DNA of 64,000 nucleotides from Anaerosphaera aminiphila DSM 21120 (GCF_900129925.1 NZ_FQXI01000003.1:1-64000); one strand, 5' to 3'. Counted from the first letter of the stretch, positions 26,376-35,809 are shown. Notes: a model not told the origin generated them from the sequence alone. Made by a program: numbers and translations.

Positions 26376-27239
26376 TCACTCCCAACTAGTTAACTTTCCC
26401 TCAAATATATCTTTAATTTTTTCCAAACTCAAATCTTCTACTGGTGCATCTTTATTTACAACTACAGCTATTCCATCTCTTGCTATAATAGAAGAATTTA
26501 ATTCTATTTCAGAATCCTTTAACTCTCTTGAAGACATTCCCATTTCTGCCGAACCCTCTTGTACAGACTTTATTCCTGCTGAAGAACCTGTTGCTTGAAT
26601 ATCAGCCTTAAATTTTGGGTTGAATTTCTTGTAGTTTTCAACAAGCTTTTCCATTAAGGGTGATACTGAAGTTGAACCGGCTATTGTGATTTTTGCCTCG
26701 CTATTTGTTGTTTCATAGGTTATTCCCCTCATATCGGAAACATATCCCATATCTTCAACAACTTTTTGTCCTTCATCACTTTCTATATACTTTATAAAGT
26801 CCAGTGCCTCTTCTGATATATCCTTATTATACACCATAGTAAAAGGCCTTTGAATTTTATAACTTCCGTTTTTTATGTTCTCTGAATTCACTTCTGCCCC
26901 ATCAACTTTAACTGCTTTTACTGTATCATTTAATGATCCTAGGGAAATATACCCTATTGCATTTTCATCATTTGACACTGCATTTAAAACTGCTTCCGTT
27001 GAATTTTGAACTACTGCTTCTTCATAAGTATTGTCTGTTTCTCTTCCTTGTCCATCCTTTTCAAGTACACCTGTGATTTCTATAAACGCAGTCCTAGTTC
27101 CGGAACCCTGTTCTCTCGTTATCACATTAATAATTGTCTTTGAATCCTTTGATGCACAACTACTTAATAGCACAATAATTATAGCACACAGTACAATTCC
27201 TAGATTTTTTGATGATTTATATCTTCCCACTATTTTCAT
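26376..27239 (-). CDS. pstS: Phosphate-binding lipoprotein PstS, second copy, with halves in permuted order
   Basis: 287 residues. Signal peptide with lipobox LLSSC near residue 27. The mature protein begins with INVITREQGSGTRTAFIEITG, runs through NSTEAVLNAVS, GYISLGSLNDTVKAVKVDG and YKIQRPF, then DEGQKVVEDMGYVS, and only after that carries ITIAGSTSVSPLMEKLVENY, the usual N-terminus of PstS. It ends LEKIKDIFEGKLTSWE. This is the reverse order of the two halves compared with standard PstS. About 70% identical by eye to the first copy. An upstream ATG-containing tetracodon and a GTG at 27230 make the exact start uncertain. Confidence 0.9.
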   Translation of the reverse strand: MKIVGRYKSSKNLGIVLCAIIIVLLSSCASKDSKTIINVITREQGSGTRTAFIEITGVLEKDGQGRETDNTYEEAVVQNSTEAVLNAVSNDENAIGYISLGSLNDTVKAVKVDGAEVNSENIKNGSYKIQRPFTMVYNKDISEEALDFIKYIESDEGQKVVEDMGYVSDMRGITYETTNSEAKITIAGSTSVSPLMEKLVENYKKFNPKFKADIQATGSSAGIKSVQEGSAEMGMSSRELKDSEIELNSSIIARDGIAVVVNKDAPVEDLSLEKIKDIFEGKLTSWE

Positions 27240-27288
27240 CCTCTCATATTAAAACTCCCTCTTTATTATACTATAATATGAAAATTAG

Positions 27289-27320
27289 AAAGCAAGAGAA
27301 TTGTTTTTTTCTCTTGCTTT
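27289..27320 (-). terminator. Hairpin between the two pstS genes
   Basis: AAAGCAAGAG (27289-27298) pairs with CTCTTGCTTT (27311-27320). The T-run on the minus strand is weak, so it may be a partial terminator or mRNA-stabilising hairpin that raises the first pstS transcript above the rest of the operon. Confidence 0.6.
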
Positions 27321-27360
27321 TAAGTTTATTTATTTTTATATAATCTAAATATATCTGCTT

Positions 27361-28242
27361 TTATTTCCAACTGGTCTGTGTCCCTTCAAATATATCTTTG
27401 ATTTTTTCCAAACTCAAATCTTCTACTTCTGCTTCCTTATTTACTATTACTGCTATTCCGTCTCTTGCTATTACTGCTGATTTCAAATCACTTTCTGAGT
27501 CTTTTAACTCTCTTGAAACCATTCCTATTTCTGCGGAGTCCTCTTGAACTGACTTAACTCCTGCTGAAGAACCTGTAGCTTGAATGTCCACTTGAAAATT
27601 CGGATTAAATACTTTATAAGCTTCAGTTAGTTTTTCCATTAAAGGTGTTATTGAAGTTGAACCTGCTATTGTTATTTTTGCATTACTGTCTAACGCCTCA
27701 TAAGTTATTCCCTTTACATCGGAAACATATCCCATTTCTTCAATAACTTTTTGACCTTCATCGCTTTCTATATACTTTAAAAAATCCAGCACTTCAGCAG
27801 ATGCGCCATCTTTATAAACTATATTAAAAGGTCTTTGAATTTTATAACTTCCATCTTTTACATTAGCAGCTGTGGCTTCCACTCCGTCAACTAATAGTGA
27901 TTTCACAGTATCGTTTAAAGAGCCTAAAGATACGTAGCCTATTGCGTTTTTATCATTTGACACTGCATTTAAAACTGCTTCAGTTGAATTTTGAACTGTT
28001 GCCTCTTCAGATGTGTTATCTGTTTCCTCTCCAGAGTCATTCTTTTCAAGTATTCCTGTTATTTCCACAAATGCTGTTCTAGTACCTGAACCCTGTTCTC
28101 TTGATATTACACTAATCGGTTCTGAATTGCTTTCATTTTGCGGAGTTTCATTTGAATCTTTTGAATTACAAGCTGTTAACAACAAAGATACTGAAGCTAA
28201 CAGTACAACGCCAAGGTCTTTCATCTTTAATCTTTTTTTCAT
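27361..28242 (-). CDS. pstS: Phosphate-binding lipoprotein PstS, first copy, with halves in permuted order
   Basis: About 293 residues. Lipobox SLLLTAC at the end of the signal peptide. Domain order matches the second copy: ISREQGSGTRTAFVEITG near the start, GYVSLGSLNDTVKSLLVDG and YKIQRPF next, then EGQKVIEEMGYVS, and ITIAGSTSITPLMEKLTEAY in the second half, ending IKDIFEGTQTSWK. It is the promoter-proximal gene of the operon. ATG 28242 preferred over the ATG three codons earlier, which has no spacing from its site. Binding residues SGTR and TGSSAG are present, suggesting phosphate binding is kept. Confidence 0.9.
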   Translation of the reverse strand: MKKRLKMKDLGVVLLASVSLLLTACNSKDSNETPQNESNSEPISVISREQGSGTRTAFVEITGILEKNDSGEETDNTSEEATVQNSTEAVLNAVSNDKNAIGYVSLGSLNDTVKSLLVDGVEATAANVKDGSYKIQRPFNIVYKDGASAEVLDFLKYIESDEGQKVIEEMGYVSDVKGITYEALDSNAKITIAGSTSITPLMEKLTEAYKVFNPNFQVDIQATGSSAGVKSVQEDSAEIGMVSRELKDSESDLKSAVIARDGIAVIVNKEAEVEDLSLEKIKDIFEGTQTSWK

Positions 28243-28281
28243 TCTTTCCATCCTTTCAAATTAAAACATTATCGTAAGTTA

Positions 28282-28346
28282 ATTATATAAGTAAAATGTA
28301 AATTTAAAAGCTAGGGAGTGTAAAGTTTTTGTAAATTAATTGTTTA
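28282..28346 (-). promoter_or_regulatory. PhoP-box array and promoter of the pst-pho operon
   Basis: On the minus strand the sequence TTTACA occurs at 28335-28330, 28324-28319 and 28302-28297, that is at spacings of 11 and 22 bp, and a related TAAACA lies at 28346-28341 in the same 11-bp phase. This matches the Firmicute PhoP box (TT(A/T/C)ACA direct repeats with 5-bp gaps). TATAAT at 28287-28282 serves as -10, with no good -35, as expected for an activated promoter. Confidence 0.7.
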
Positions 28347-28390
28347 CCTAATAAAATTCTACTAATAAAATTCTAATTGTAAAACTATGT

Positions 28391-28396
28391 TATAAT
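28391..28396 (+). promoter_or_regulatory. -10 element for the PTS IIC-like gene
   Basis: TATAAT 34 bp before the start codon; no clear -35. Confidence 0.45.
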
Positions 28397-28429
28397 ATTT
28401 CATAACTAAATCTACACTTGAGGTGAATT

Positions 28430-29446
28430 ATGGATAAATTTTTAAGAAAAAAAGGTATCAACTTCTCATTTAAAACTTATTTCATTGATGCAATGGGAGC
28501 CATGGCCTACGGTCTATTTGCATCCCTACTTGTGGGAACTATACTAAACACAATAGGCCAACAATTTCATATCGCATTTTTAACAGACGTCTTATGGCCA
28601 ATTGCACAAGAAGCTACCGGACCAGCAATAGCAGTATCAATTGCATATGCTCTAAAAGCACCTGACTTAGTATTATTTTCCTCTACTTTAGTAGGTATAG
28701 CAGGTTATAAGTTAGGTGGACCTGTTGGAGTATTTATTGCAACAATATTTTCCGTGGAATTTGGAAAAATTGTATCAAAAGAAACTAAAATAGACATAAT
28801 ACTAACTCCTACCGTTACAATTTTAATAGGGATAGCAGTTGCAACTTTTATAGGTCCTCCAATACAGTACATAATGCAAAGTATTGGAGAAGTAATTATG
28901 GTTGCCACAAATGCCCAACCAATTTTAATGGGAATTGTAGTTTCTGTAATAGTGGGTATTGTACTCACCCTTCCAATTTCATCTGCGGCTCTATGTATGA
29001 TGCTTTCATTATCAGGACTTGCAGGAGGAGCTGCAACTGTTGGGTGTTGTTGTCAAATGGTTGGATTTGCCGTAATCTCCTTTAAAGACAATGGAGTGGA
29101 GGGACTTGTAGCTCAAGGTCTGGGAACCAGTATGTTGCAAATGCCAAATATTATAAAAAACTATAAAATTTTAATACCGCCAACTTTGGCCTCTGCTATT
29201 TTAGGACCCATTTCCACTACAATTATGAAAATGGAAAACACTCCTTTAGGATCCGGAATGGGAACATGTGGGCTTGTTGGGCAAATTGGCACTATAAATG
29301 CAATGATTGATAGAGTTCCATTTACAAAAATACTATTTAATATGACAATACTGCAATTTTTATTACCTGCAATACTTTCATATATAATCTATGTAATTAT
29401 GAAAAATAAAAATTATATAAAAGATGGAGATATGAAGTTGCAATAA
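28430..29446 (+). CDS. PTS_EIIC_2-type membrane protein
   Basis: 338 residues with about nine to ten membrane spans, including FGLFASLLVGTIL-like and LGGPVGVFIATIF stretches and GLVGQIGTINAMID near the end. It resembles the PTS IIC-type-2 family that is found without IIA and IIB genes. No phosphotransfer gene is adjacent, so an independent transporter is likely; substrate unknown. RBS GAGGTGA; ATG start; shares terminator at 29460-29503 with the TRAP operon. Confidence 0.8.
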   Translation: MDKFLRKKGINFSFKTYFIDAMGAMAYGLFASLLVGTILNTIGQQFHIAFLTDVLWPIAQEATGPAIAVSIAYALKAPDLVLFSSTLVGIAGYKLGGPVGVFIATIFSVEFGKIVSKETKIDIILTPTVTILIGIAVATFIGPPIQYIMQSIGEVIMVATNAQPILMGIVVSVIVGIVLTLPISSAALCMMLSLSGLAGGAATVGCCCQMVGFAVISFKDNGVEGLVAQGLGTSMLQMPNIIKNYKILIPPTLASAILGPISTTIMKMENTPLGSGMGTCGLVGQIGTINAMIDRVPFTKILFNMTILQFLLPAILSYIIYVIMKNKNYIKDGDMKLQ

Positions 29447-29459
29447 AATAAAAACTTAA

Positions 29460-29503
29460 AAAATAAACTGCCTTGACTAACATTAGCCAAAGCAGTTTAT
29501 TTT
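29460..29503. terminator. Bidirectional terminator between IIC and TRAP operons
   Basis: AAAATAAACTGC (29460-29471) pairs with GCAGTTTATTTT (29492-29503); the inner TTGACTAA/TTAGCCAA also pairs. T-run follows on the plus strand. Confidence 0.88.
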
Positions 29504-30786
29504 TATCCTAGCAAATTAGGTAGCCACATTATAATTTGCGGAACAAATGCAAATAACATTACGGCCGCCATTTCAACTAAAAGAAATGGCAGGACACCTC
29601 TTACTACTTCATTAAATTTAAGTCCAGTAATTGAACTAGCTGTAAATAAATTGTATCCAAAAGGAGGAGTTACATATCCTATTACTAAATTTATTACAAA
29701 AATCATTCCAAGGTGAAGAGGATCTAATCCAAGTTCTATACCCAGAGGAACAATTACAGGAGCTAATATTATTATTGCAGCCACTGTATCCATTAACGCT
29801 CCTACTATAAATAGTATTAACATTAAAATTAATAAATAAGTAAATTGATTATTAATAAATGTACTAAGTTTTGCAACAATTATTGTTGAAACTTCTGTAA
29901 CTGACATAATCCAAGACAATAAATTTGCAGCAGCTATTATTATATCTACCATTGCAGCTGTTCCCATTGATTTTAAAAGCGCACTTGGTAAATCACTTAT
30001 TTTAAATTCCTTATATACAAACATTCCAACAAATAGTGCATAAACTACACCAACTGCAGCAGCTTCTGTAGGAGTAAAAATCCCTGAATAAATTCCTCCT
30101 AAAATTATAACTGGAAGAAGTAGTGCTCCTAATGCTGACCAAGTATTTTTTAAAACTTCTTTTATTGAAAAAGTTTTACTTCTATTTTTTAAAATTTCAG
30201 GATTTTTAAGAGCTATTACAATATTTACACCTATAAGTACCAACATAAGTATTATCCCAGGAACTATTCCTGCAATAAACATTTTTGGTATTGAAAGTCC
30301 CATAGTTACACCATAAATTATCATTGGTATACTTGGAGGAATAATAGGACCTAAAGCTCCTCCAGCTGCCGACATTCCAGCCGCAGTTTTTAGTGAATAC
30401 CCATTTTTTACAAGTGACGGAATCATTATTCCTCCAATTGCAGCTACTGTGGCAGGTCCTGATCCAGTCAGTGCAGCAAAGATAGCACAGGAGACAATTG
30501 TTACAATTCCCAGACCTCCCGGTAGCCAGCCAAGTAAACTTTCTGCCCACGTTGTCATTCGTTTAGATATTCCCCCTCTATCCATCAATTCACCTACAAG
30601 GATAAATAATGGAACAGCTAATAGGGGAAAAGAATCCAATCCTGTAATAACTCTTTGAGCTACTAACATGAGTGGTTTCATATCAGTTACTGTAAGAAAA
30701 AATATTCCAGAACCCAATATTGAAAATGCAACAGGGACTCCGATAAATATTAACCCCAGCATTAGAGCAAACATAATTCCAACCAT
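29503..30786 (-). CDS. dctM: TRAP transporter large permease DctM
   Basis: 427 residues with about twelve membrane helices. Recognisable DctM stretches are FPLLAVPLFILVGELMDRGGI, GSGPATVAAIGGIMIPSL, GALGPIIPPSIPMIIYGV and NLVIGYVTPPFGYNLFTAS. It is the sodium-coupled transport subunit that takes solute from the DctP binding protein. One base overlap with dctQ. Confidence 0.95.
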   Translation of the reverse strand: MVGIMFALMLGLIFIGVPVAFSILGSGIFFLTVTDMKPLMLVAQRVITGLDSFPLLAVPLFILVGELMDRGGISKRMTTWAESLLGWLPGGLGIVTIVSCAIFAALTGSGPATVAAIGGIMIPSLVKNGYSLKTAAGMSAAGGALGPIIPPSIPMIIYGVTMGLSIPKMFIAGIVPGIILMLVLIGVNIVIALKNPEILKNRSKTFSIKEVLKNTWSALGALLLPVIILGGIYSGIFTPTEAAAVGVVYALFVGMFVYKEFKISDLPSALLKSMGTAAMVDIIIAAANLLSWIMSVTEVSTIIVAKLSTFINNQFTYLLILMLILFIVGALMDTVAAIIILAPVIVPLGIELGLDPLHLGMIFVINLVIGYVTPPFGYNLFTASSITGLKFNEVVRGVLPFLLVEMAAVMLFAFVPQIIMWLPNLLG

Positions 30787-31277
30787 TATTTTCCCTCCTT
30801 ATTAGATATTAATGCCATATCTTCAAATAAATGTACTACTGAATAAAACATTATTAACAACCCAGATATTGGAGCTGCTAAATAAACTAACATCATGCTA
30901 ATTCGAAGTGCAGGACTGAGTTGTGTCCTAACTGCAAACGCAACCTTAAATCCATATCTTATAAGTACATAACAAACTAAAATAACTATTATATTTACTA
31001 TAATATTTAAAATAGCTTTTTTTCTTTTTGATAACATGTCAGTAATTATAGTTACAGTTGCATGAGAATTCTTCTGTGTACACACTGCAGCACCCAATAA
31101 ATTAGACCAAATAAATGCATACCTGGCCAATTCTTCAGTCCAAGATAGTGAATTATTCAATACAAATCTAGTAAATACTTGTAATACACAAGATATTATT
31201 AAAATAGAAAATGAAATAACTATTAAAACACTTAAAATCTTTTCAATGTAATAATTAATTTTATTTAAAGTTTCCAT
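30786..31277 (-). CDS. dctQ: TRAP transporter small permease DctQ
   Basis: 163 residues with four membrane segments. SLSWTEELARYAFIWSNLLGAAV is the DctQ signature, followed by LISNKEGK at the C-terminus. Partner of DctM. Located between dctP and dctM. Confidence 0.93.
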   Translation of the reverse strand: METLNKINYYIEKILSVLIVISFSILIISCVLQVFTRFVLNNSLSWTEELARYAFIWSNLLGAAVCTQKNSHATVTIITDMLSKRKKAILNIIVNIIVILVCYVLIRYGFKVAFAVRTQLSPALRISMMLVYLAAPISGLLIMFYSVVHLFEDMALISNKEGK

Positions 31278-31307
31278 AAGTACCCCCTTATTTTTATGAA
31301 ATTGTAT

Positions 31308-32306
31308 TTAATTTAATTCCTTCATTAAGTCCTTTACATATGTTCCTCCAATAGTTTCAGCTCTGTCTTCATAGAAATCACCTAACACCTCTTGAAATGC
31401 ATCTAAATCAATATCTTCAATAACTGTCATACCTTGATTTTCCATTTCTTCAAGCATTGTTTTTTCTAGAGCTTTGTTTTGTTCTCTACATAATTTTCCT
31501 GCTTCAACAGCTGATTCTCTTAATATTATTTGCTCATCTTCACTTAATGAATCATATAAATCTTTTGATGTACATATAATTAGTGGAGAGTAAAAGTGAC
31601 CTGTCATGTTTAAGTATTTTGCAATATCAGGAAATCCATTAGTATAAGTTACACTTATTGGTATGTCCAATCCATCAATAGTTCCCTGTTGCAGTCCTGT
31701 TATTGTTTCTGACCAAGCCATAGGTACAGCATTTGTTCCAAGAGCTGCATATGTAGAAATATAACTTTCTGTTTCCATGCAGCGAATTTTTAAACCTTTA
31801 AAATCAGATGGCTCACGGACTATTTTATCAGAAGTTACTAAGTGTCTAAATCCACCTTCCCCATATCCAAGTGCTTTAACTCCATAATTATCATACTCAT
31901 TTAAAATATCTGACCCAATTTTTCCATCTAATACACGTGCTGCTGTTTCATTGTCTTTGAATATAAAAGGTAGGTCAAATAATCCAGCTGCTGGTATATA
32001 TCCACTTATATAAGCATTGGTCATTACAGCCATATCTGTAGTTCCAATTTGCATTCCAGTAAACATCTCTCCTTCTTGCCCTAACTGTCCGCCTCCTTTT
32101 ATTTCAATTTTAATTTTGCCATTCGTCTTTTCACTTACTATGTCTGAAAAGTTTTTAGCAAAAATATAATATGGATCATTGTCAACAGCCGCAGTTGTAA
32201 ACCCAATTTGATAAACTTTTACATCCGATTTAGGTTCTTTACTTGAACAAGATGTTAAAACTAATAGTAATAAACTCGCTACCAATATTTTTTTTAACTT
32301 TTGCAT
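31308..32306 (-). CDS. dctP: TRAP transporter solute-binding lipoprotein DctP
   Basis: 332 residues. Lipobox VLTSC within the first 20 residues gives a lipid anchor. Then the DctP fold: GGQLGQEGEMFTGMQIGTTDMAVM, AGLFDLPFIF and an RHLVTSDKIV-type region, with the arginine of KGLKIRCMETESYISTYAALGT (Arg anchors a carboxylate in most DctP). Carboxylate substrate is likely but unnamed. Confidence 0.94.
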   Translation of the reverse strand: MQKLKKILVASLLLLVLTSCSSKEPKSDVKVYQIGFTTAAVDNDPYYIFAKNFSDIVSEKTNGKIKIEIKGGGQLGQEGEMFTGMQIGTTDMAVMTNAYISGYIPAAGLFDLPFIFKDNETAARVLDGKIGSDILNEYDNYGVKALGYGEGGFRHLVTSDKIVREPSDFKGLKIRCMETESYISTYAALGTNAVPMAWSETITGLQQGTIDGLDIPISVTYTNGFPDIAKYLNMTGHFYSPLIICTSKDLYDSLSEDEQIILRESAVEAGKLCREQNKALEKTMLEEMENQGMTVIEDIDLDAFQEVLGDFYEDRAETIGGTYVKDLMKELN

Positions 32307-32318
32307 TTCATATCCCCC

Positions 32319-33170
32319 CTATTTAACTAACTCTTCTGGAACCTTACTAACCATATCTTTTATTTCACTTTCAGTAAAATTGTAATCTAATAACAGCTCA
32401 ATAAAACTTAAAATAGAATCCAATGGATTTTCTTTATCTTTTTGCCCTCGGTCGGTACTTATAAACACACTTGATGTTCCTATAGATTTAATGCTATCAA
32501 TCATACTTTCTGCACTACAATCTCCATCTGACAAATTAGCCCATAGTTTTTCTATTTTAACTCCATTTTTTGCCAATTCTACTTGAATTGATTTAGGAAC
32601 TTTAGTTCTATACCAATCAGGATGTGTTAATACCGTTTTTACCCCCTGTTTTCTTGCTTCCTCACAAGCCAAAATACTTTCTTCTACACTTACATGGCCT
32701 GTAGCTAAAACACCATCATATTTTTTTATAACTTCTAACACTTCATAAAATGGAGAGATGAGTTTTCCCTTATCATCTAAAATTGAAATTCCAGGTCTTT
32801 TAAAAAAATCACCTTTCATATCTCCAAATTTTAAGCAATGCAGAGAATCTCTGGTGGGAAGCCATACAAATTTTGCCCCCAATTTTAAAGCACTTTCAAC
32901 TGCATAGGGATTAATTCCACCTACAGGCCAATTTAACACCACTCCCCCCAAAGCTCTAGTATTAAATGTAAAATGATGATTTATTAAAGAAGCTCTTCCA
33001 GCTGTAGACTCATAGTGATTTTTTATCATTACCCCATCCATTTTATAGTGATTTGCTTGTTCTACTAACTCTATATCATCTAATAACCTATCTATATGAG
33101 ACGGTGTAGTGTGAACATGGAGGTCATATCCTCCTTTTAAAAGTGATATTGCTTTTTCTCTATTATCCAT
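32319..33170 (-). CDS. DUF6282 amidohydrolase-like protein
   Basis: 283 residues. The N-terminal DLHVHTTPSHID has the HxH metal site of amidohydrolases; later ATGHVSVEES and VLTHPDWYRTKVP give further histidines and ISTDRGQ an aspartate-like ligand. Family members are metal-dependent hydrolases of unknown substrate. Located at the head of the TRAP operon, so it may act on the imported compound. Preceded by GGAGGAG. Confidence 0.8.
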   Translation of the reverse strand: MDNREKAISLLKGGYDLHVHTTPSHIDRLLDDIELVEQANHYKMDGVMIKNHYESTAGRASLINHHFTFNTRALGGVVLNWPVGGINPYAVESALKLGAKFVWLPTRDSLHCLKFGDMKGDFFKRPGISILDDKGKLISPFYEVLEVIKKYDGVLATGHVSVEESILACEEARKQGVKTVLTHPDWYRTKVPKSIQVELAKNGVKIEKLWANLSDGDCSAESMIDSIKSIGTSSVFISTDRGQKDKENPLDSILSFIELLLDYNFTESEIKDMVSKVPEELVK

Positions 33171-33198
33171 AACTCCTCCAAATTACAATTTACATTAG

Positions 33199-33212
33199 AT
33201 TCTTGCAAGATA
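33199..33212. promoter_or_regulatory. Candidate LysR-type binding palindrome
   Basis: TCTTGCAAGA at 33201-33210 is a perfect 10-bp palindrome, within a T-N11-A context, in the 265-bp gap between the TRAP operon and the LysR gene. LTTR sites usually have this form. No other palindrome of equal quality was seen in the gap. Confidence 0.35.
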
Positions 33213-33435
33213 TCTAAATATAGATTATCATATGAGTTGAACAATTAAAAACAAGTAATTATTTTAAAATTCAAAGAAAATTCTTGTACTAAAGAGATAG
33301 CAAAATTAAATAATTTACTATTATCCCTTTATTTACATTTATTTTAAAGAATATACTTGTAGTACATATATAAACATCTTTGTCTTAAAATTTTTTATAA
33401 AATTATTTAAAATATTTTTGATTGGAGTTAGTAAA

Positions 33436-34377
33436 ATGAAACAAAATTATAAAATTTTTATGTTAGTTGCAGAAGAACAAAGTATAAGTAAAGCAGCAGA
33501 AAAAGCTTTTGTAACTCAACAATGTGTGAGTGATCATATAAAACGTCTAGAAAAAGAATTTAACGTCAAATTATTTGAAAGAAAACCATATTTTCATCTA
33601 ACTTCAACAGGTGAAATAATGCTTAAATACTTGAGAAATTTAAATACCATAGAAAATAATATGGGAAAGAATTTAAAAGAAATATCTGAAGGTAAAAAAG
33701 GTGAATTTACTGTAGGAATTAGTACTTCAAGAGCACAAATGATTTTACCTAAAGTGTTGAAAAAATATTATGAATATTTTCCCGATGTAAAAGTTTCTTT
33801 TTATGTTAACGATACAGTCATTTTAGAAGAACATTTACTAGAGGGTAGTGTAGACTTATTTTTAGGAATAAACACATCTCAAAATTCTAACTTTCAATTT
33901 ACTCCTATAGTTAATGATTCTATGCATTTAATTATTAGTAAAGAACTTTTCCAAAAATATTTTGGAAATAAAGAACTTGAAAAATTTAAAAACGGTGTTG
34001 ATTTAACTGATTTTTCAGAAGTTCCATTTTCTCTTTATTATGAAACTGGAGCTCTAAACTTAGTAATAGAACAGCATTTATTGACATATGGAATTAAATT
34101 AAAAAAAACTCCATATTATATTAGTGATTGTGATGTACATATACTACTTTGTCAGTCAGGAATTACAGCTGGATTAATTCCTAAAATGCTATCTGTTAGA
34201 GTTCATGAACATAATTCAATGTGCAAAGATAATGAAATTTACATATTTCCAATTAAAAATTTTAACTATCCTTTAAGAATGGACTTAGTCCATCACAAAG
34301 ATGTAGAATTGCCCTTTTACATTAAATCTTTTTCTGAAATTTTAAAATCTGAAGCACTAAAGTTAATGGAAATATAA
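33436..34377 (+). CDS. LysR-family transcriptional regulator
   Basis: About 313 residues. Helix-turn-helix SISKAAEKAFVTQQCVSDHIKRLEKEFNVKLFER at the N-terminus, then an effector-binding domain with GKKGEFTVGIS and LLEGSVDLFLGI. Divergent to the DUF6282-TRAP operon, so it likely activates it in response to the substrate. Start at ATG 33436 with GGAG 8 nt upstream; a TTG six codons earlier lies before that site. Confidence 0.9.
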   Translation: MKQNYKIFMLVAEEQSISKAAEKAFVTQQCVSDHIKRLEKEFNVKLFERKPYFHLTSTGEIMLKYLRNLNTIENNMGKNLKEISEGKKGEFTVGISTSRAQMILPKVLKKYYEYFPDVKVSFYVNDTVILEEHLLEGSVDLFLGINTSQNSNFQFTPIVNDSMHLIISKELFQKYFGNKELEKFKNGVDLTDFSEVPFSLYYETGALNLVIEQHLLTYGIKLKKTPYYISDCDVHILLCQSGITAGLIPKMLSVRVHEHNSMCKDNEIYIFPIKNFNYPLRMDLVHHKDVELPFYIKSFSEILKSEALKLMEI

Positions 34378-34446
34378 ATATTATAAAAAATTGTATAAAA
34401 AAATGACAAACCAGAAATTCATTATCATAGTTTGCCATTGTCTTAT

Positions 34447-34471
34447 AGAAACACTTAGGTGTTTCTTTTTT
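34447..34471 (+). terminator. Terminator after the LysR gene
   Basis: AGAAACAC pairs with GTGTTTCT across TTAG, followed by a T-run. Confidence 0.85.
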
Positions 34472-34811
34472 ATATTAATTCAAGTATTGCCTCTTCTGCT
34501 CCATCTCCACGGCGAGGTCCTAGTTTTAAAATTCTAGTGTATCCACCATTTCGATCTTGATATTTAGGGGCAATCTCTTCAAATAGCTTTGTTACAACGT
34601 CTTCATCATAAATATATGAAAGAGCTTGTCTTCTAGCGTGAAGATCTCCACGTTTACCTAAGGTAATCATCTTTTCTGCCATTCTTCTTGTTTCTTTTGC
34701 ACGTGTTACTGTTGTGACAATTTTATCTTCTCTTAGTAGTGAAGTCACAAGATTTCTAAGCATGGCTTTTCTATGAGATGTTGGGAGTCCAAGCTTTCTT
34801 AACTTTGCCAT
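34470..34811 (-). CDS. rplQ: 50S ribosomal protein L17
   Basis: 113 residues. [26 protein letters not shown] is the diagnostic L17 start. Last gene of the S10-spc-alpha operon, 12 bp after rpoA. Confidence 0.97.
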   Translation of the reverse strand: MAKLRKLGLPTSHRKAMLRNLVTSLLREDKIVTTVTRAKETRRMAEKMITLGKRGDLHARRQALSYIYDEDVVTKLFEEIAPKYQDRNGGYTRILKLGPRRGDGAEEAILELI

Positions 34812-34823
34812 TTTAACCCTCCT

Positions 34824-35771
34824 TTATTCGTCTTCCTGTCTTAAACTTAATCCTAGTTCAGCAAGTTTATGTTGAACTTCTTCTAGAGATTTCTTCCCTA
34901 GATTTCTAACTTTCATCATATCGTCTTCAGATTTTTTTGTAAGTTCTTCAACTGTATTTATATTTGCTCGTTTTAAACAATTAAAGCTTCTAACTGAAAG
35001 ATCAAGTTCTTCAACTGTCATTTCTAAAACTTTTTCTTTTTGATCTTCTTCTTTTTCCACCATTATATTTACGTCGTTTACATGTTCAGTAAGACCTATA
35101 AATAAATTTAAGTGTTCTGTTAGAATTTTTGCCGCAAGAGATGTAGCTTCATCAGCATTCATTGAACCGTCTGTAGTAACTTCTAGAATTAATCTATCAT
35201 AGTCAGTTCGTTGACCTACTCTTGTATTTTCAACTTTCCAGTTTACTTTTTTTATTGGTGTATAGCTTGAGTCAATTGGAATTACTCCGATTTCAGTAAT
35301 TTCATCTTTTTTTAGCTCTGAAGGCTCATATCCGCGACCTTTTTCTATTGTCAATTCCATATATATATCTGCATCTTCATTTAATGTGGCTATATGGTGA
35401 TCTAAATTTACAATCTCTACTTCTGGTCCTACTTGAATGTCTGAAGCTAAAAGTTCTCCCTCTCCTTTTTTCTCAATAATAACTTTTACAGGTTCCGTTT
35501 CATCTGTTCTTAAAACAATACCTTTTATATTGAGAATAATTTGAGGAACGTCTTCTAGTACACCTGGCATTGTATCAAATTCATGTTCAACACCTCTGAT
35601 GTTTACAAACGATACTGCTGATCCAGGTAGAGAGGAAAGAAGAACTCTTCTTAGAGAGTTTCCTATTGTAATGCCATATCCACTTTCAAGAGGTTCCACT
35701 ACAAATTTCCCGTATACACCAGAATCATCTAATTCAACAATATTAATGCTTGGCTTTTCTATCTCTATCAT
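34824..35771 (-). CDS. rpoA: RNA polymerase alpha subunit
   Basis: 315 residues, normal length. N-terminal assembly domain with [25 protein letters not shown]-terminal domain of about 70 residues with [22 protein letters not shown] and [13 protein letters not shown], which binds UP elements and activators. Sits between rpsK and rplQ. Confidence 0.98.
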   Translation of the reverse strand: MIEIEKPSINIVELDDSGVYGKFVVEPLESGYGITIGNSLRRVLLSSLPGSAVSFVNIRGVEHEFDTMPGVLEDVPQIILNIKGIVLRTDETEPVKVIIEKKGEGELLASDIQVGPEVEIVNLDHHIATLNEDADIYMELTIEKGRGYEPSELKKDEITEIGVIPIDSSYTPIKKVNWKVENTRVGQRTDYDRLILEVTTDGSMNADEATSLAAKILTEHLNLFIGLTEHVNDVNIMVEKEEDQKEKVLEMTVEELDLSVRSFNCLKRANINTVEELTKKSEDDMMKVRNLGKKSLEEVQHKLAELGLSLRQEDE

Positions 35772-35809
35772 GGGTACCCTCCTTTATGGGTTAACTAGGA
35801 GTGTGATAA

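Noticed and set aside
30206-30550. Cys/Asn/Trp-rich minus-strand ORF within dctM
   Set aside because: Alternate frame of the same gene; composition is not protein-like.
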